Source: Streptomyces sp. AC1-42W (GTDB taxonomy: Bacteria > Actinomycetota > Actinomycetes > Streptomycetales > Streptomycetaceae). From it: a stretch of 64,000 nt of DNA. Shown one piece after another: positions 16,927-26,266 of this stretch. Every line of letters starts with the position of its first letter. The stretch's first letter is position 1. Below the pieces are notes generated by a model. That model was not told where the DNA came from. It ran no database searches and saw nothing but the letters and a program-made list of their open reading frames with translations. Position numbers and translations under genes: made by a program. The stretch covers positions 2,542,001 through 2,606,000 of the forward strand of contig NZ_QKWY01000002.1 of the NCBI RefSeq assembly GCF_003248355.1, in the 5' to 3' direction.

Positions 16927-18888
16927 ATGGGGGATGACAGGTTTCGGTCTCATGCCGTCCTCGTCCGGCCGCAACGAGGCGTCCGGTCGAGTCGGGCGCT
17001 GGACCGCAGTGGCGTGGGTGGTGGATGCCTCGTGGTCGGTTCCGGCAATCCGGAGGCGGGATCGCTGGTTTCGGCGTACCGGTCCGTGGTGCCGGCCGGG
17101 GCACGGAGGCGCATCGTCCGCAAGGTGCCGGCCCCGCTGCGCTCCGCGGTCAAGTCGTCCTTCGGCTCCGTCGACGCCATCCGGTCCGCGACCGTCGTGT
17201 GGGCGATGGGCGGCCGCCGCAACGCCCCCCGGCACAGCGTCGCCGCCACCCGCCGCGTCGTACGCGTCAAGGGCCGGCACATGCACGCCCTCGTCGTCGA
17301 CGGCGCCACGGCCTGGGCCGCCCGGGCCCGCAACCTCCACATCCTCATCGCCGCGCTGGAAGCCGGCGGGATCGACTACTTCTGCATCCGGGGCGCCACC
17401 AAGGACCTGCCCACCGTCGCGGTCCCCGCCGACCAGCGCGAAGCGGCCGAGGAAATGTTCCAGATCGCCTTCGACCAGACCCCCGGCTACGTCGGCGCCG
17501 CCACCGCGGCGGAGTCCGGCATGCGCCCGGGCGACAACGCCAAGTCCTGGCGCCAGCTCCGCAGGCACGACGCCCTCCGGCTCGCCTGGTACGTCACCGA
17601 CCCCACCCAGGAACTCTCCTTCGGCGCCGACCAGGGCTGCGACGTGGAGTTCTGGAAGGAGCGCGACGGACTGCTCGAGGCACCCCGCCCCAACCGGGTG
17701 GTGGCCGAGGTACCGGTCGACGCCCCCCGCTACACCGTCCCGCAGGCCCTGTTCGCCCTCATCCCCGGCGCCTACACCACCGGCAGCGCCCGCACGGTCG
17801 CCGAGTTCACCCAGCCCCTGGCCGAGGACCACCTCTTCCCCATCGACGTCGTCTACACCTGGGTCGACGACTCCGACTCCCAGTGGAGCGCCGAACGCGA
17901 CGCCGCCCGCTCGGGCCGCACGGGAAGCCCCGCCCGCACGCTGCACGCCCAGGCCGCCAACGACTCCCGCTTCACCAGCCGCGACGAGCTGCGCTACTCC
18001 CTGCGCTCCCTGCACCAGTACGCGCCCTGGGTCCGCACCATCTACCTGGTCACCGCCGGCCAGGTGCCCAGCTGGCTGGACACCGAGGCACCCGGCATCA
18101 AGGTCGTCGACCACCGCGAGATCTTCTCCGACCCGACCGCCCTGCCCACGTTCAACTCGCACGCCATCGAGAGTCAGCTCCACCACATCGAGGGCCTGTC
18201 CGAGCACTTCCTGTACTTCAACGACGACGTGTTCCTCGGCCGCCCGGTCGGCGCCGACCGCTTCTTCCACACCAACGGCCTGACCAAGTTCTTCCAGTCC
18301 AAAGCACTCATCCCCAGCGGCCCCGTCGCCACTGAGGACCTGCCGGTGAACGCCGCGGGCAAGAACAGCCGGGCCCTGATCGAGCGGTCCTTCGGCACCC
18401 GCATCGCGCAGAAGATGAAGCACACCCCGCACGCACTGCGGCGCAGCATCCTCTCCGACATCGAACTGGTCTACAGCGCGGAGCACCACCGCACCCAGCA
18501 CTCCCGCTTCCGGTCGCCCGAGGACGTCCCCATCGCCTCCTCCCTGCACCACTACTACGGCTTCCACACCGGTCGCACGACCACCGGGAACCTGCGCTAC
18601 CAGTACATCGACCTCGCCGCCGACCAGGCCCGGCGACGCCTGGACAACCTCCTGGCCCACCGGAACTTCGACACGTTCTGCCTGAACGACACCGTCGAGC
18701 ACCCCGACCCCGAGGCCCAGGAACGCATGGTCCGATCGTTTCTTGACCGGTACTTCCCCGTCCCCAGTCGCTACGAGCTACCCGACGGGGTCGTCGGGCC
18801 CACCCGGCTCACCGACCGCCGCGTCCCGCACACGACGCTCGACGCGGTTTCCACGCACAACGGCCTCGCTGACGGAGTTGCCAGATGA
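16927..18888 (+). CDS. Stealth-family exopolysaccharide/hexose-1-phosphate transferase
   Basis: Stealth proteins transfer sugar-1-phosphate units to build phosphodiester-linked capsules or wall polymers. About 653 aa from ATG 16927. The four conserved regions are visible: CR1 'FPIDVVYTWVDDSD' (about residue 305), CR2 'RDELRYSLRSLHQYAPWVRTIYLVT' with 'NSHAIESQLHHI' and 'FLYFNDDVFLG' (350-450), CR3 'HTPHALRRSIL' (about 500) and CR4 'IASSLHHYYGFHTG' (about 535). The first 60-80 residues look unconserved, so GTG 17014 or 17032 could be the true start. It overlaps the next gene by ATGA. Homologous S. coelicolor proteins are named exopolysaccharide phosphotransferases. The sugar it uses is unknown. 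Confidence 0.88.
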   Translation: MGDDRFRSHAVLVRPQRGVRSSRALDRSGVGGGCLVVGSGNPEAGSLVSAYRSVVPAGARRRIVRKVPAPLRSAVKSSFGSVDAIRSATVVWAMGGRRNAPRHSVAATRRVVRVKGRHMHALVVDGATAWAARARNLHILIAALEAGGIDYFCIRGATKDLPTVAVPADQREAAEEMFQIAFDQTPGYVGAATAAESGMRPGDNAKSWRQLRRHDALRLAWYVTDPTQELSFGADQGCDVEFWKERDGLLEAPRPNRVVAEVPVDAPRYTVPQALFALIPGAYTTGSARTVAEFTQPLAEDHLFPIDVVYTWVDDSDSQWSAERDAARSGRTGSPARTLHAQAANDSRFTSRDELRYSLRSLHQYAPWVRTIYLVTAGQVPSWLDTEAPGIKVVDHREIFSDPTALPTFNSHAIESQLHHIEGLSEHFLYFNDDVFLGRPVGADRFFHTNGLTKFFQSKALIPSGPVATEDLPVNAAGKNSRALIERSFGTRIAQKMKHTPHALRRSILSDIELVYSAEHHRTQHSRFRSPEDVPIASSLHHYYGFHTGRTTTGNLRYQYIDLAADQARRRLDNLLAHRNFDTFCLNDTVEHPDPEAQERMVRSFLDRYFPVPSRYELPDGVVGPTRLTDRRVPHTTLDAVSTHNGLADGVAR

Positions 18889-19814
18889 AACGCCGACGCC
18901 CCATGCGGGCATTGCGCCGCCGGACCGCCCGCGTCCGGTCGGTCCTGCTGCGTCGCTACTTCCTGCCCCGCCGTCAGGGTCGCGCGGCTGTGCTCCGCTA
19001 CGCCGCCGTGCTCGACGGGCAGACCGTGAACCTCCACGCCCGGATGCCGCACTGGGTACGACCGGACGAGGGCGCCCGGATCGAGTTGAAGCGCCGAGGC
19101 CGTCGGCACACAGCAGCTGCCAAGGTCTACTCCGACCACGACGGGGGAGTGGCGATGGACGCCGCGATCCTGCTCGGGCAGGAAGTGAACGGCCTACCGC
19201 TGACGCCCGGCCGCTGGAAGATCCGGCTGCGCCTGTCCCGCGGGCTCCGACGGCGTTCACTGCCGCTGCTCTTGGTGGACCCGCCCGTTCCGTACGGTGG
19301 TCCGACGCGCCCCATGGAGGCGTCCGCCGCTACCGGCGGCCGCTACCGGCTCGGTCGCAGCGTCACCGGAAACGCCCTGGTCACCTTCAGTCGGCCGCAG
19401 CCGTCGACAGAGGTCGTACGGGTCCACGTGACCCACAGCCAGGTGGACGTGACCTTCCGTGTGGTGGGCGCCGAGCCCAAGGCCCCATCCGTCGAGTTCG
19501 CCGCCTCCGGCCGCCGTCTCGAAGCCGTCGCGGAACCGTCCGGCGACGGCCTCTGGCAGGTGACCGTGCCGCTGGATCTCATGGTCCCCACCCGGGACCG
19601 TGCCGAGCAGTGGGACCTGATCCTCATCTCCGACAACCTGCGCGACATGCGCCTGGGCCGACGCCTTCACGACGTCCGCAATCCCGGACGTGTCTTCGCT
19701 TACCGGCAGACCGCGGTCACGCCCATGGGCCTGCACCCCCTCCTCGTACTGCCCCGCTACACACCCGCGGGTAATTTCCGCATCCAGTGCAGCCCGATGA
19801 CGGAAGCCGTGTAA
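18885..19814 (+). CDS. Unrecognised basic protein in the Stealth operon
   Basis: I do not recognise this 309-aa protein. It starts with a very basic stretch (about 13 Arg/Lys in the first 31 residues, 'MKRRRPMRALRRRTARV') and continues with alternating short beta-type segments ending 'FRIQCSP'. There is no signal peptide, transmembrane helix or obvious catalytic motif. Its start overlaps the stop of the Stealth gene by 4 bp, and the GT4-Stealth gene begins 9 bp after its stop, so it is translated with them. It could be a beta-sandwich accessory that binds the acceptor or polymer. Its fixed place between two polymerase-type genes suggests a role in the same pathway. Confidence 0.75.
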   Translation: MKRRRPMRALRRRTARVRSVLLRRYFLPRRQGRAAVLRYAAVLDGQTVNLHARMPHWVRPDEGARIELKRRGRRHTAAAKVYSDHDGGVAMDAAILLGQEVNGLPLTPGRWKIRLRLSRGLRRRSLPLLLVDPPVPYGGPTRPMEASAATGGRYRLGRSVTGNALVTFSRPQPSTEVVRVHVTHSQVDVTFRVVGAEPKAPSVEFAASGRRLEAVAEPSGDGLWQVTVPLDLMVPTRDRAEQWDLILISDNLRDMRLGRRLHDVRNPGRVFAYRQTAVTPMGLHPLLVLPRYTPAGNFRIQCSPMTEAV

Positions 19815-19823
19815 CCGCACCTC

Positions 19824-22697
19824 ATGAAGATCACCTTTCTCCTGCTCACCGCGGACGCCGTGGGGGGCACCGAACGAGCGGTGTTCAACCAGGCCGCCGA
19901 ACTCGTGGGCAACCATGACGTCCGCGTGATGAGCATCCTCAAGACCAAGCCCGAGCTGTTCTTCCCGATCGATGAGCGCATCCGCGTCGACTACCTCATC
20001 GACCAGACCGGTGCCACTCCTGCCCCCATCCGTCCCACCGGTCTCGCCTCCGAGGCATGGGCACAGGTCGCGGACCGGCCGAGCAGCCTGGTCGACCCCG
20101 CATGGGAAGCCGCATTCAACCGGTTGACCGACCTGGAACTGGAGTACGCCCTCCAGCACACCGACACGGACCTGCTGATCACCACTACGCCGGCGCTGAT
20201 GGCCCTCGCGGTGCAGCTGGCACCCCCGCACCTGATGACGCTCCACCAGGAGCACCGGGTTTCCGAGCTGCGGGGCGCCAGCGCCGAACCGCTGCTGCGT
20301 TACGCCTCCCGCTTGGACGCCCTCGCCGTGCTCAGCAACCGCACGCGTGACTGGTTTGCCGAGACCCTAGGCCACAGCGCGCCGCGCATCGACGTCGTCC
20401 CCAACGCTCTGCCGCGCGGATTCCGACCCCGCTCGACCCTGGAGACCCAAAGCGTCGTCATTGCGGGCCGCCTGGTCGGCGAGAAGCAGATCGACCACGC
20501 GATCACCATCTGGGACACTGTCGTCCGCAGACATCCCACATGGCGGCTCCGCATCTTCGGGGACGGTCCGCTCGCCGGTGGCCTGCGGCGCCAGATCGAC
20601 ATGCTCGGCTTGCACGACAGCGTTCAACTCAATGGCAACTCCCCACATCTGGCGGAGGAGTGGGCCAAGGCCAGCATCGCCCTCATGACGTCCCGCAACG
20701 AGGCATTTCCCCTGGTACTTACGGAGGCTCAGGCCGCCGGGGTGCCGGTGGTTTCGTATGACTGCCCCAACGGTCCGCGTGAAGTCATCCTGGACGGCCA
20801 GACCGGCATCCTTGTGCCGGCCGGGGACACGGACGCAGCCGCCCATGCGCTCATCCGCCTGATCGAGGACGCGCAACTTCGCCATGCCATGGGCCACGCG
20901 GCAGCGGAATCGGTTGCCCGGCTGGCACCCCCCGTGGTCACCGCCATGTGGGAGACGATCTTCGCCGAGCTGCACGCCGCACGGGCCTCCGGGGACCGGG
21001 AGTCACGCAAGGCGGAACGCCAGGCATTGCACGCATTGATGAGCGGCCAGGACGGAATCCTTCGCCCGGCCGCTCCGGCCCCGGCTACGACCATCGACAC
21101 CAAGGCCCAGCGCGCTTTGGAGGAGCGGTTGCTGCGTACCGACCGGTCCCTCGTGCGCGATGGCGGGCAGCTGTGCCGCCGTATGGGCAGCGAATCCCCC
21201 TGGGATGTGGTCCAGTACAACCTGGCGCTGGTCGCGACGGCCCTGGAGAACGCGCGCATCCCGTACTTCCTGACCAGAGACACCAACGTCAGGCACGCGG
21301 TGGCTGTCCACGCGTCCAACCGGGAGGCCGTGCTCAAGGCGCTCACCGCGGCGCACTCGGACAACGCGGTGTACGTGGCACTGCTCAATGAACGCCAGAG
21401 CCCAACTGCCACCTTCCTGGCAGCTTTTGCGGAGCAGTACACCCAGGCGCCCTGCTCCGCAGTACGCGTCTATCAGAACGCCGTCACACCTGCCCGCACG
21501 CTTCGTCTCGCCGGGGTCTACGGATGCACCATCAACTTCTGGGAGGAGGACCCGGACGATGCGAGCACCCTGGTCTCACCCGTGCGCACCGTGGTGGGCG
21601 ACCGGGTCTCCACCCAGACCATGAACATGGTCGCGACAGTACGGGGCGGACGGACCTACCCCACGATCGAGCCGTATGCCGTTCCCGTCCACGGGGACGT
21701 CGACTTCCCCATCGACGCCGTCTACACCTGGGTCAACGGCGGGGACATCGCCTGGCTGGAACGGAAGAACGCGGTTATGCAGGCCCTCGGCATGCAGACC
21801 GAGGACTCCGCGAGCAGCGCCGCCCGCTTCCGCGACCGCGATGAACTGCGCTACTCACTGCGCTCGATCGACATGTACGCCCCCTGGATTCGCACCATCT
21901 ACCTGGTCACTGACCAGCAGGTACCGGAATGGCTCGACCTGAACCACCCGAGGGTCCGTGTGGTCGACCACCGGGAGGTCTTCACCGACCCGTCCGCGCT
22001 GCCGACATACAACTCGCACGCCATCGAGAGCCAACTGCACCATATCGATGGGCTTTCCGAGCACTTCCTGTACTTCAACGACGACGTCTTCGTCGGCCGG
22101 GTGCTCCAGCCGAGCATGTTCTTCCACAGCAACGGTGTCGCCAAACACTTCATGTCTCCGACGACCGTGCCCATGGGGCCGATCACGGTCGCCGACGAGT
22201 TCAACGTGAGTGCCGCCAAGAACAACCGCGAACTGATAGCCGGGTCCTTCGGGCAGACCATCGCCCACTCGTTCCTGCACGCGCCTCACCCCCTGCGCCG
22301 CAGCGTCCTCGCGGACATCGAGCACTACTACGGACCCGCCGTCACCCGCACCGCTGCCAGTCGCTTCCGCAGCCACTCCGATCTCGCTGTCGCCTCGTCC
22401 CTGCACCACTACTTCGGCTTTCACACCCAGCGATCGGCACCGGGCAGCATCAACTGCGGCTTCGTCAACGTGGGCCTCAGCGAGCATCGGCAGCGTCTGT
22501 CCCGCCTTCAGCTCAACCGGCCGCACGATGTGTTCTGCCTGAACGACTACCACGACGGAGACGTGACCGAGGACGAGCAGGACGCTGTCCTGGCAGCCTT
22601 CCTGCCCTCGTACTTCCCGGTGGCCAGCCAGTTCGAGGCAGGCTCTCCGCGCAACCAGCGCTTCCACGCCGGGAGTCTGCCGGGGTGGCCGCTGTGA
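19824..22697 (+). CDS. Bifunctional GT4 glycosyltransferase - Stealth phosphotransferase
   Basis: This 957-aa fusion has an N-terminal GT-B glycosyltransferase (about 1-400; 'VGGTERAVFNQAAEL' near the start and the GT4 donor site 'EAFPLVLTEAQAAGVPVVSYDCPNGPREVI'), a linker, and a full Stealth module (about 480-957). Stealth regions read 'FPIDAVYTWVNGGD' (about 627), 'RDELRYSLRSIDMYAPWIRTIYLVT' (about 670), 'NSHAIESQLHHIDGLSEHFLYFNDDVFVG' (about 730) and 'VASSLHHYFGFHTQ' (about 852). One chain could thus add a sugar and then a sugar-phosphate, making a repeating disaccharide-phosphate. Streptomyces walls contain such polydiglycosylphosphates; linking this gene to them is inference. Confidence 0.88.
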   Translation: MKITFLLLTADAVGGTERAVFNQAAELVGNHDVRVMSILKTKPELFFPIDERIRVDYLIDQTGATPAPIRPTGLASEAWAQVADRPSSLVDPAWEAAFNRLTDLELEYALQHTDTDLLITTTPALMALAVQLAPPHLMTLHQEHRVSELRGASAEPLLRYASRLDALAVLSNRTRDWFAETLGHSAPRIDVVPNALPRGFRPRSTLETQSVVIAGRLVGEKQIDHAITIWDTVVRRHPTWRLRIFGDGPLAGGLRRQIDMLGLHDSVQLNGNSPHLAEEWAKASIALMTSRNEAFPLVLTEAQAAGVPVVSYDCPNGPREVILDGQTGILVPAGDTDAAAHALIRLIEDAQLRHAMGHAAAESVARLAPPVVTAMWETIFAELHAARASGDRESRKAERQALHALMSGQDGILRPAAPAPATTIDTKAQRALEERLLRTDRSLVRDGGQLCRRMGSESPWDVVQYNLALVATALENARIPYFLTRDTNVRHAVAVHASNREAVLKALTAAHSDNAVYVALLNERQSPTATFLAAFAEQYTQAPCSAVRVYQNAVTPARTLRLAGVYGCTINFWEEDPDDASTLVSPVRTVVGDRVSTQTMNMVATVRGGRTYPTIEPYAVPVHGDVDFPIDAVYTWVNGGDIAWLERKNAVMQALGMQTEDSASSAARFRDRDELRYSLRSIDMYAPWIRTIYLVTDQQVPEWLDLNHPRVRVVDHREVFTDPSALPTYNSHAIESQLHHIDGLSEHFLYFNDDVFVGRVLQPSMFFHSNGVAKHFMSPTTVPMGPITVADEFNVSAAKNNRELIAGSFGQTIAHSFLHAPHPLRRSVLADIEHYYGPAVTRTAASRFRSHSDLAVASSLHHYFGFHTQRSAPGSINCGFVNVGLSEHRQRLSRLQLNRPHDVFCLNDYHDGDVTEDEQDAVLAAFLPSYFPVASQFEAGSPRNQRFHAGSLPGWPL

Positions 22698-22755
22698 GCC
22701 GGTCCTGCCCCCACTTCTCCTTCTCTGCCGTGTCCGATCGGAGCGTTCAGCGACC

Positions 22756-24759
22756 ATGACCCAACCAGCCGAGGCGAACTCCACTTCGCTCTTCCAGGTG
22801 TTCGCGCACGCCGACGACGATCTCTACTTCGCCAACCCCGACCTCTACCGGGTGCTGGCCGCAGGCCACCGTGTGACGAGCGTTTACCTCACCGCCGGCG
22901 AGGCGGACGGGCGCAACGTGGACACGCGCGACCCTCTGCGGGGGCAGGCTCCGGTCGACTACGCCGGATACATGGAGGCACGGCAGAACGGGCTGCGCGC
23001 CGCCTACGCCACCATGGTCCTCGGCACCAGGGACGCCGCTTGGGTCCGGGAGGCGGTCGAACTCGTTCCCGGTGTGGCCGCTGAGCGGTGCTATCTGTCG
23101 GACGCACCGCACGTGCAGCTCTTCTTTCTGGGGCTGCGAATGGTTGATGCCGCCCATGGGTTCCCGGCAGAGCAGCCGAAAGTGCGGCTGACCGGTCTCT
23201 GGGACGGCCGTGCCGTCCGGCAGCCGACCCTCCTTGCCGCTGAGTCCCCCCTGCACCAGGCACAGGCCTTGAGCCGCGAGGACGTCGTCGGCGCTCTTGC
23301 ACAATTGCTTTCCTATGCCCAGCCCACGCTTCTGTGGACCATGGACCCGGACCCGCTGCACGAGTCGTACGACGAGAACCGCGGCATCACCTCCAGCGAT
23401 CACGCGGACCACACCGCCACGGCTCAATTCGCCCGCGAGGCACTCCGCAGACACCTGCGTGCCGGGGGCCGCCCGCCTTTGACCGAGCACTTCACGGGCT
23501 ATGGGAACAAGAACTGGCCGAGCAACCTCAGCGAGCGTTCCCACACACTGAAGAAGACGCTGATCGAGGTATACACAGGGGCCGACGGCCACGCCTGTGC
23601 GCACCGCTACTGCGGTGATCTCCAACTCGGCGACGGTTCCGACATACGCCGATACGGGTGGAGCACCCGCAGCCGTTATCCGCAGGACACGCGGTGGTTG
23701 CACCGGCAGACGGACGGCCGACTCGCCGCATACGCGGTTCTGGGCGACCAGGCGGCCGTGTGGACGGAGACGGAAGCCGGCTCCGGGCGCTTCGGGGGAC
23801 CGGTTCTGCTGCCCGGCGGCGACCTCGTGCCGTGCCTCGCCGTCGCCCCCGACCGCACCGGCGGCGTCCACCTCGTCGGTCTGCGGCGCGTGCCCGGTGC
23901 TGAGGGGCGGGTCGACGTAGAGGTGGTGCGCATGTGGCGCCAGGGACGTACGGGCTCCGTGCTGCCCTGGGAGTCGATGGGGAACCCCGACGCTGCCACC
24001 CGAGACTGGCAGCGTTGCCGCGAGGTTGGAGTACCCACTGCGGTGGTGGACCCGGCCGGGCATCTGCACGTCTTCGTACGCAACTTCGCGGTGGGCGTCA
24101 GCATGCGCCGAGAGACGCCGGAAGGGCTCGCCGGCTGGGAGGTTCTCGGCGGCCGCGGAATGCAGGACACCCTCACCACGGTGGCACGGTCCACCGGCCG
24201 AATCGACATGTACGCAGCGAACAGGACCGGCGGAGTCCGGTGGCGACAGGAGACCGTATACGGCCCCTTCAAGCTGGAGGATCAGCTGGTGACAGGCGTG
24301 CCGGAGAGCTGGCGACCCGCGTCGGGGCTGACCCCCGTTCAGATCGGCCGCAGCCGAGTGGCGCTGTTCTACCGGGAGGAGGAATCCGGAGCGGTGATGC
24401 GTCATCGGCAGCGGCCCAACGGAACGTGGGAGCAGCGGGTGGATCGGCTCAGTGACGACGGAGGGACCGGTGCGATTGCCGCGGCCCGGCTGATCGCCCC
24501 GGACCACGACCTCGTGGTCCTCGCCCGCAGGGACGAACACAGCCGGCCGGCGGTCGCCACACTGACGACGGACGACCGGGGCACCGGACAGCCCGAGTGG
24601 GAGCGCCACGACATCCAGATGGTCGGCGCACCGTCCGTCGCGGTCGATGTTCACGGCCGGGCAGTGGTCGCGGTGCTCGGCACAGACGGTCGACTGCACT
24701 GGGCGAGGCAGGAAGAGCCCGAGCGGGGTACCCGTTTCGGCCCGTGGCAGGCAGGCTGA
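22756..24759 (+). CDS. PIG-L family deacetylase fused to a beta-propeller
   Basis: The N-terminal 280 residues or so are a LmbE/PIG-L zinc deacetylase: 'FAHADDDLYF' (His18, Asp20, Asp21) is the variant of A-H-P-D-D-E, and 'SSDHADHTATAQFA' (His216, His219) supplies the remaining zinc ligand. Such enzymes remove N-acetyl groups from GlcNAc-type sugars. The C-terminal 380 residues or so repeat the propeller of the proteins at 12997 and 15601 ('LHRQTDGRLAAYAVLGDQAAVWTE', 'GHLHVFVRNFAVGVSMRRE', 'RIDMYAANRTGGVRW'). The fusion argues that the propeller is a sugar-recognition or positioning module. There is no export signal, so it may act on lipid- or nucleotide-linked intermediates inside the cell. 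Confidence 0.85.
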   Translation: MTQPAEANSTSLFQVFAHADDDLYFANPDLYRVLAAGHRVTSVYLTAGEADGRNVDTRDPLRGQAPVDYAGYMEARQNGLRAAYATMVLGTRDAAWVREAVELVPGVAAERCYLSDAPHVQLFFLGLRMVDAAHGFPAEQPKVRLTGLWDGRAVRQPTLLAAESPLHQAQALSREDVVGALAQLLSYAQPTLLWTMDPDPLHESYDENRGITSSDHADHTATAQFAREALRRHLRAGGRPPLTEHFTGYGNKNWPSNLSERSHTLKKTLIEVYTGADGHACAHRYCGDLQLGDGSDIRRYGWSTRSRYPQDTRWLHRQTDGRLAAYAVLGDQAAVWTETEAGSGRFGGPVLLPGGDLVPCLAVAPDRTGGVHLVGLRRVPGAEGRVDVEVVRMWRQGRTGSVLPWESMGNPDAATRDWQRCREVGVPTAVVDPAGHLHVFVRNFAVGVSMRRETPEGLAGWEVLGGRGMQDTLTTVARSTGRIDMYAANRTGGVRWRQETVYGPFKLEDQLVTGVPESWRPASGLTPVQIGRSRVALFYREEESGAVMRHRQRPNGTWEQRVDRLSDDGGTGAIAAARLIAPDHDLVVLARRDEHSRPAVATLTTDDRGTGQPEWERHDIQMVGAPSVAVDVHGRAVVAVLGTDGRLHWARQEEPERGTRFGPWQAG

Positions 24760-24802
24760 CCCCCGCCTCGGGGCCAGGCGACAACGGAGACGAGAAGAAG
24801 AC

Positions 24803-26191
24803 ATGGGAAAGATCTGCATCATCGGCAACTCGGTTGCCGCCTCCCGTACCGAGGAGGAGTCGCCGCTCGCCGGGTGGGGCCAGTACCTCACCGAGTTCCT
24901 GCGGCCCGAGTGCGACGTGCGCAACTACGCGCGCGATGCCATGACGCTGCGGGCCTACTACACAGGGCGATTCACAGCGTTGCTCACCCTCATCAGCCAC
25001 GGTGACCTCGTACTCATCGCCTTCGGCAACGTCGAACAGCGGATCAACCAGCTCAACCGGTACCACGGTGCGCGGGAGTTCAAGGAGTACTTGCGGCTCT
25101 ACGTCGAAGCGATTCGAACCGAGGGCGCTGTGCCCGTCCTGCTCACCCCAGCGGCCCGGTGCACCTTCGACATCTCGGGCAACCCGGTGAACACGCATGA
25201 CGACTACCCTCGGCTGACCCTGGAGGCGGCTGCGGAACTCGGCTGCCCGGTCATTGATATGACGGCCTCCACCACTCAGCTACTCACTGAGCTCGGCCCC
25301 ATGCGGGCCAAGGGGTTCTACCGGTGGCTGGACCCGGCGGAACACCCGAATCACCCCCAGGGCGTCATCGACGCCTCCCACTTCAACCATGCCGGGGCCC
25401 GTGAAGCGGCGAGGCTGGTGGCGAGCGGGCTGGCCGCCCTGCCCGGGCTGCCGCCCGGACTGGTGGACACCCAACGACTGGTGCCGGGACAGCTGCCCCC
25501 CGTGCAGACCGAGTTCACCGTGCAGCAGCCGCAGCTCGCACTGACCGCACAGCCCGAGGTCGCCGCCGCGCCGACCTTCACCTCACCGGCTCCCGGCGCC
25601 CTGGTCGGTGCCGGCCGCAAGCTGACGGGGACCGCGCCCAAGGGCGCCGAGTACGTGCTCTTCTTCGAGGAGGGCGAATACCTCGGCGGCACCCGTACCG
25701 CCGAGGACGGCGCGTGGCAGTGGCGGCGCGCCGTGCAGTGGCCAGGGGGCAGCCACAAGGTGACGGCGGTCGCCCTCGCGGGAAACGCTGTTTCCACGTC
25801 GGCTGAGACGGAGTTCGAGGTACTCGACCGGCTGGAACCCCCCGAGGTCGTAGGACCGCGCAAGGGGTCGTGGAACGGCCCCCGCCCCCGGTTCTCGGGC
25901 AAGGCGGGGCGTGGCGTCGAGAAGGTCATGGTGTTGGAGCAGGGGCGGCTCATAGCCGAGGCTCCGGTGCAGGACGACGGCAGTTGGAGGGTCGCACACG
26001 CCCACGACTGGCGGTCCGGCATACACACCGTCGAGTTCGTGGCTGTGTTCAGTGCCATTCACTCGCCTGCGGCGAGTCTGGAGCTGAAGGTGCACGGTGT
26101 CCCCGAAGACAGCTGGTTGCACACGTCGATGTCCTCCCGACTGCCCTGCGGGCCGGGCTGCGAGCACTATCCGGCGCTGCCCACCTGGTGA
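24803..26191 (+). CDS. SGNH-hydrolase esterase with C-terminal Ig-like domains
   Basis: This is a 462-aa protein from ATG 24803. The N-terminal 220 residues or so look like a CE12/rhamnogalacturonan-acetylesterase type SGNH fold. Block I is 'IIGNSVAASR' (Ser10 nucleophile, with N replacing the usual D of GDS), a Gly/Asn block is 'DLVLIAFGNVEQR', and the catalytic Asp-x-x-His is 'DASHFNHAGAREAA' (about residue 192). Two Ig-like beta-sandwich repeats follow (about 255-345 and 348-435), with matching 'APKGAEYVLFFEEGEYLGGTRTAEDGAWQWRR' and 'AGRGVEKVMVLEQGRLIAEAPVQDDGSWRV'. No signal peptide is seen. It probably trims O-acetyl groups in the same polymer pathway, as the last gene of the operon. Confidence 0.8.
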   Translation: MGKICIIGNSVAASRTEEESPLAGWGQYLTEFLRPECDVRNYARDAMTLRAYYTGRFTALLTLISHGDLVLIAFGNVEQRINQLNRYHGAREFKEYLRLYVEAIRTEGAVPVLLTPAARCTFDISGNPVNTHDDYPRLTLEAAAELGCPVIDMTASTTQLLTELGPMRAKGFYRWLDPAEHPNHPQGVIDASHFNHAGAREAARLVASGLAALPGLPPGLVDTQRLVPGQLPPVQTEFTVQQPQLALTAQPEVAAAPTFTSPAPGALVGAGRKLTGTAPKGAEYVLFFEEGEYLGGTRTAEDGAWQWRRAVQWPGGSHKVTAVALAGNAVSTSAETEFEVLDRLEPPEVVGPRKGSWNGPRPRFSGKAGRGVEKVMVLEQGRLIAEAPVQDDGSWRVAHAHDWRSGIHTVEFVAVFSAIHSPAASLELKVHGVPEDSWLHTSMSSRLPCGPGCEHYPALPTW

Positions 26192-26202
26192 CGTGAAAAG
26201 AA

Positions 26203-26252
26203 GGAGAGGGTTCCGCACAACCGGCCTGAGCCGGGCGTGCGGAACCCTCTCC
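26203..26252. terminator. Bidirectional terminator, glycopolymer operon and fadB
   Basis: A perfect 16-bp stem (26203-26218 with 26237-26252) encloses an inner smaller hairpin (CCGGC/GCCGG). It lies between convergent genes. Confidence 0.88.
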
Positions 26253-26266
26253 GAAGAGCCTGAGCG

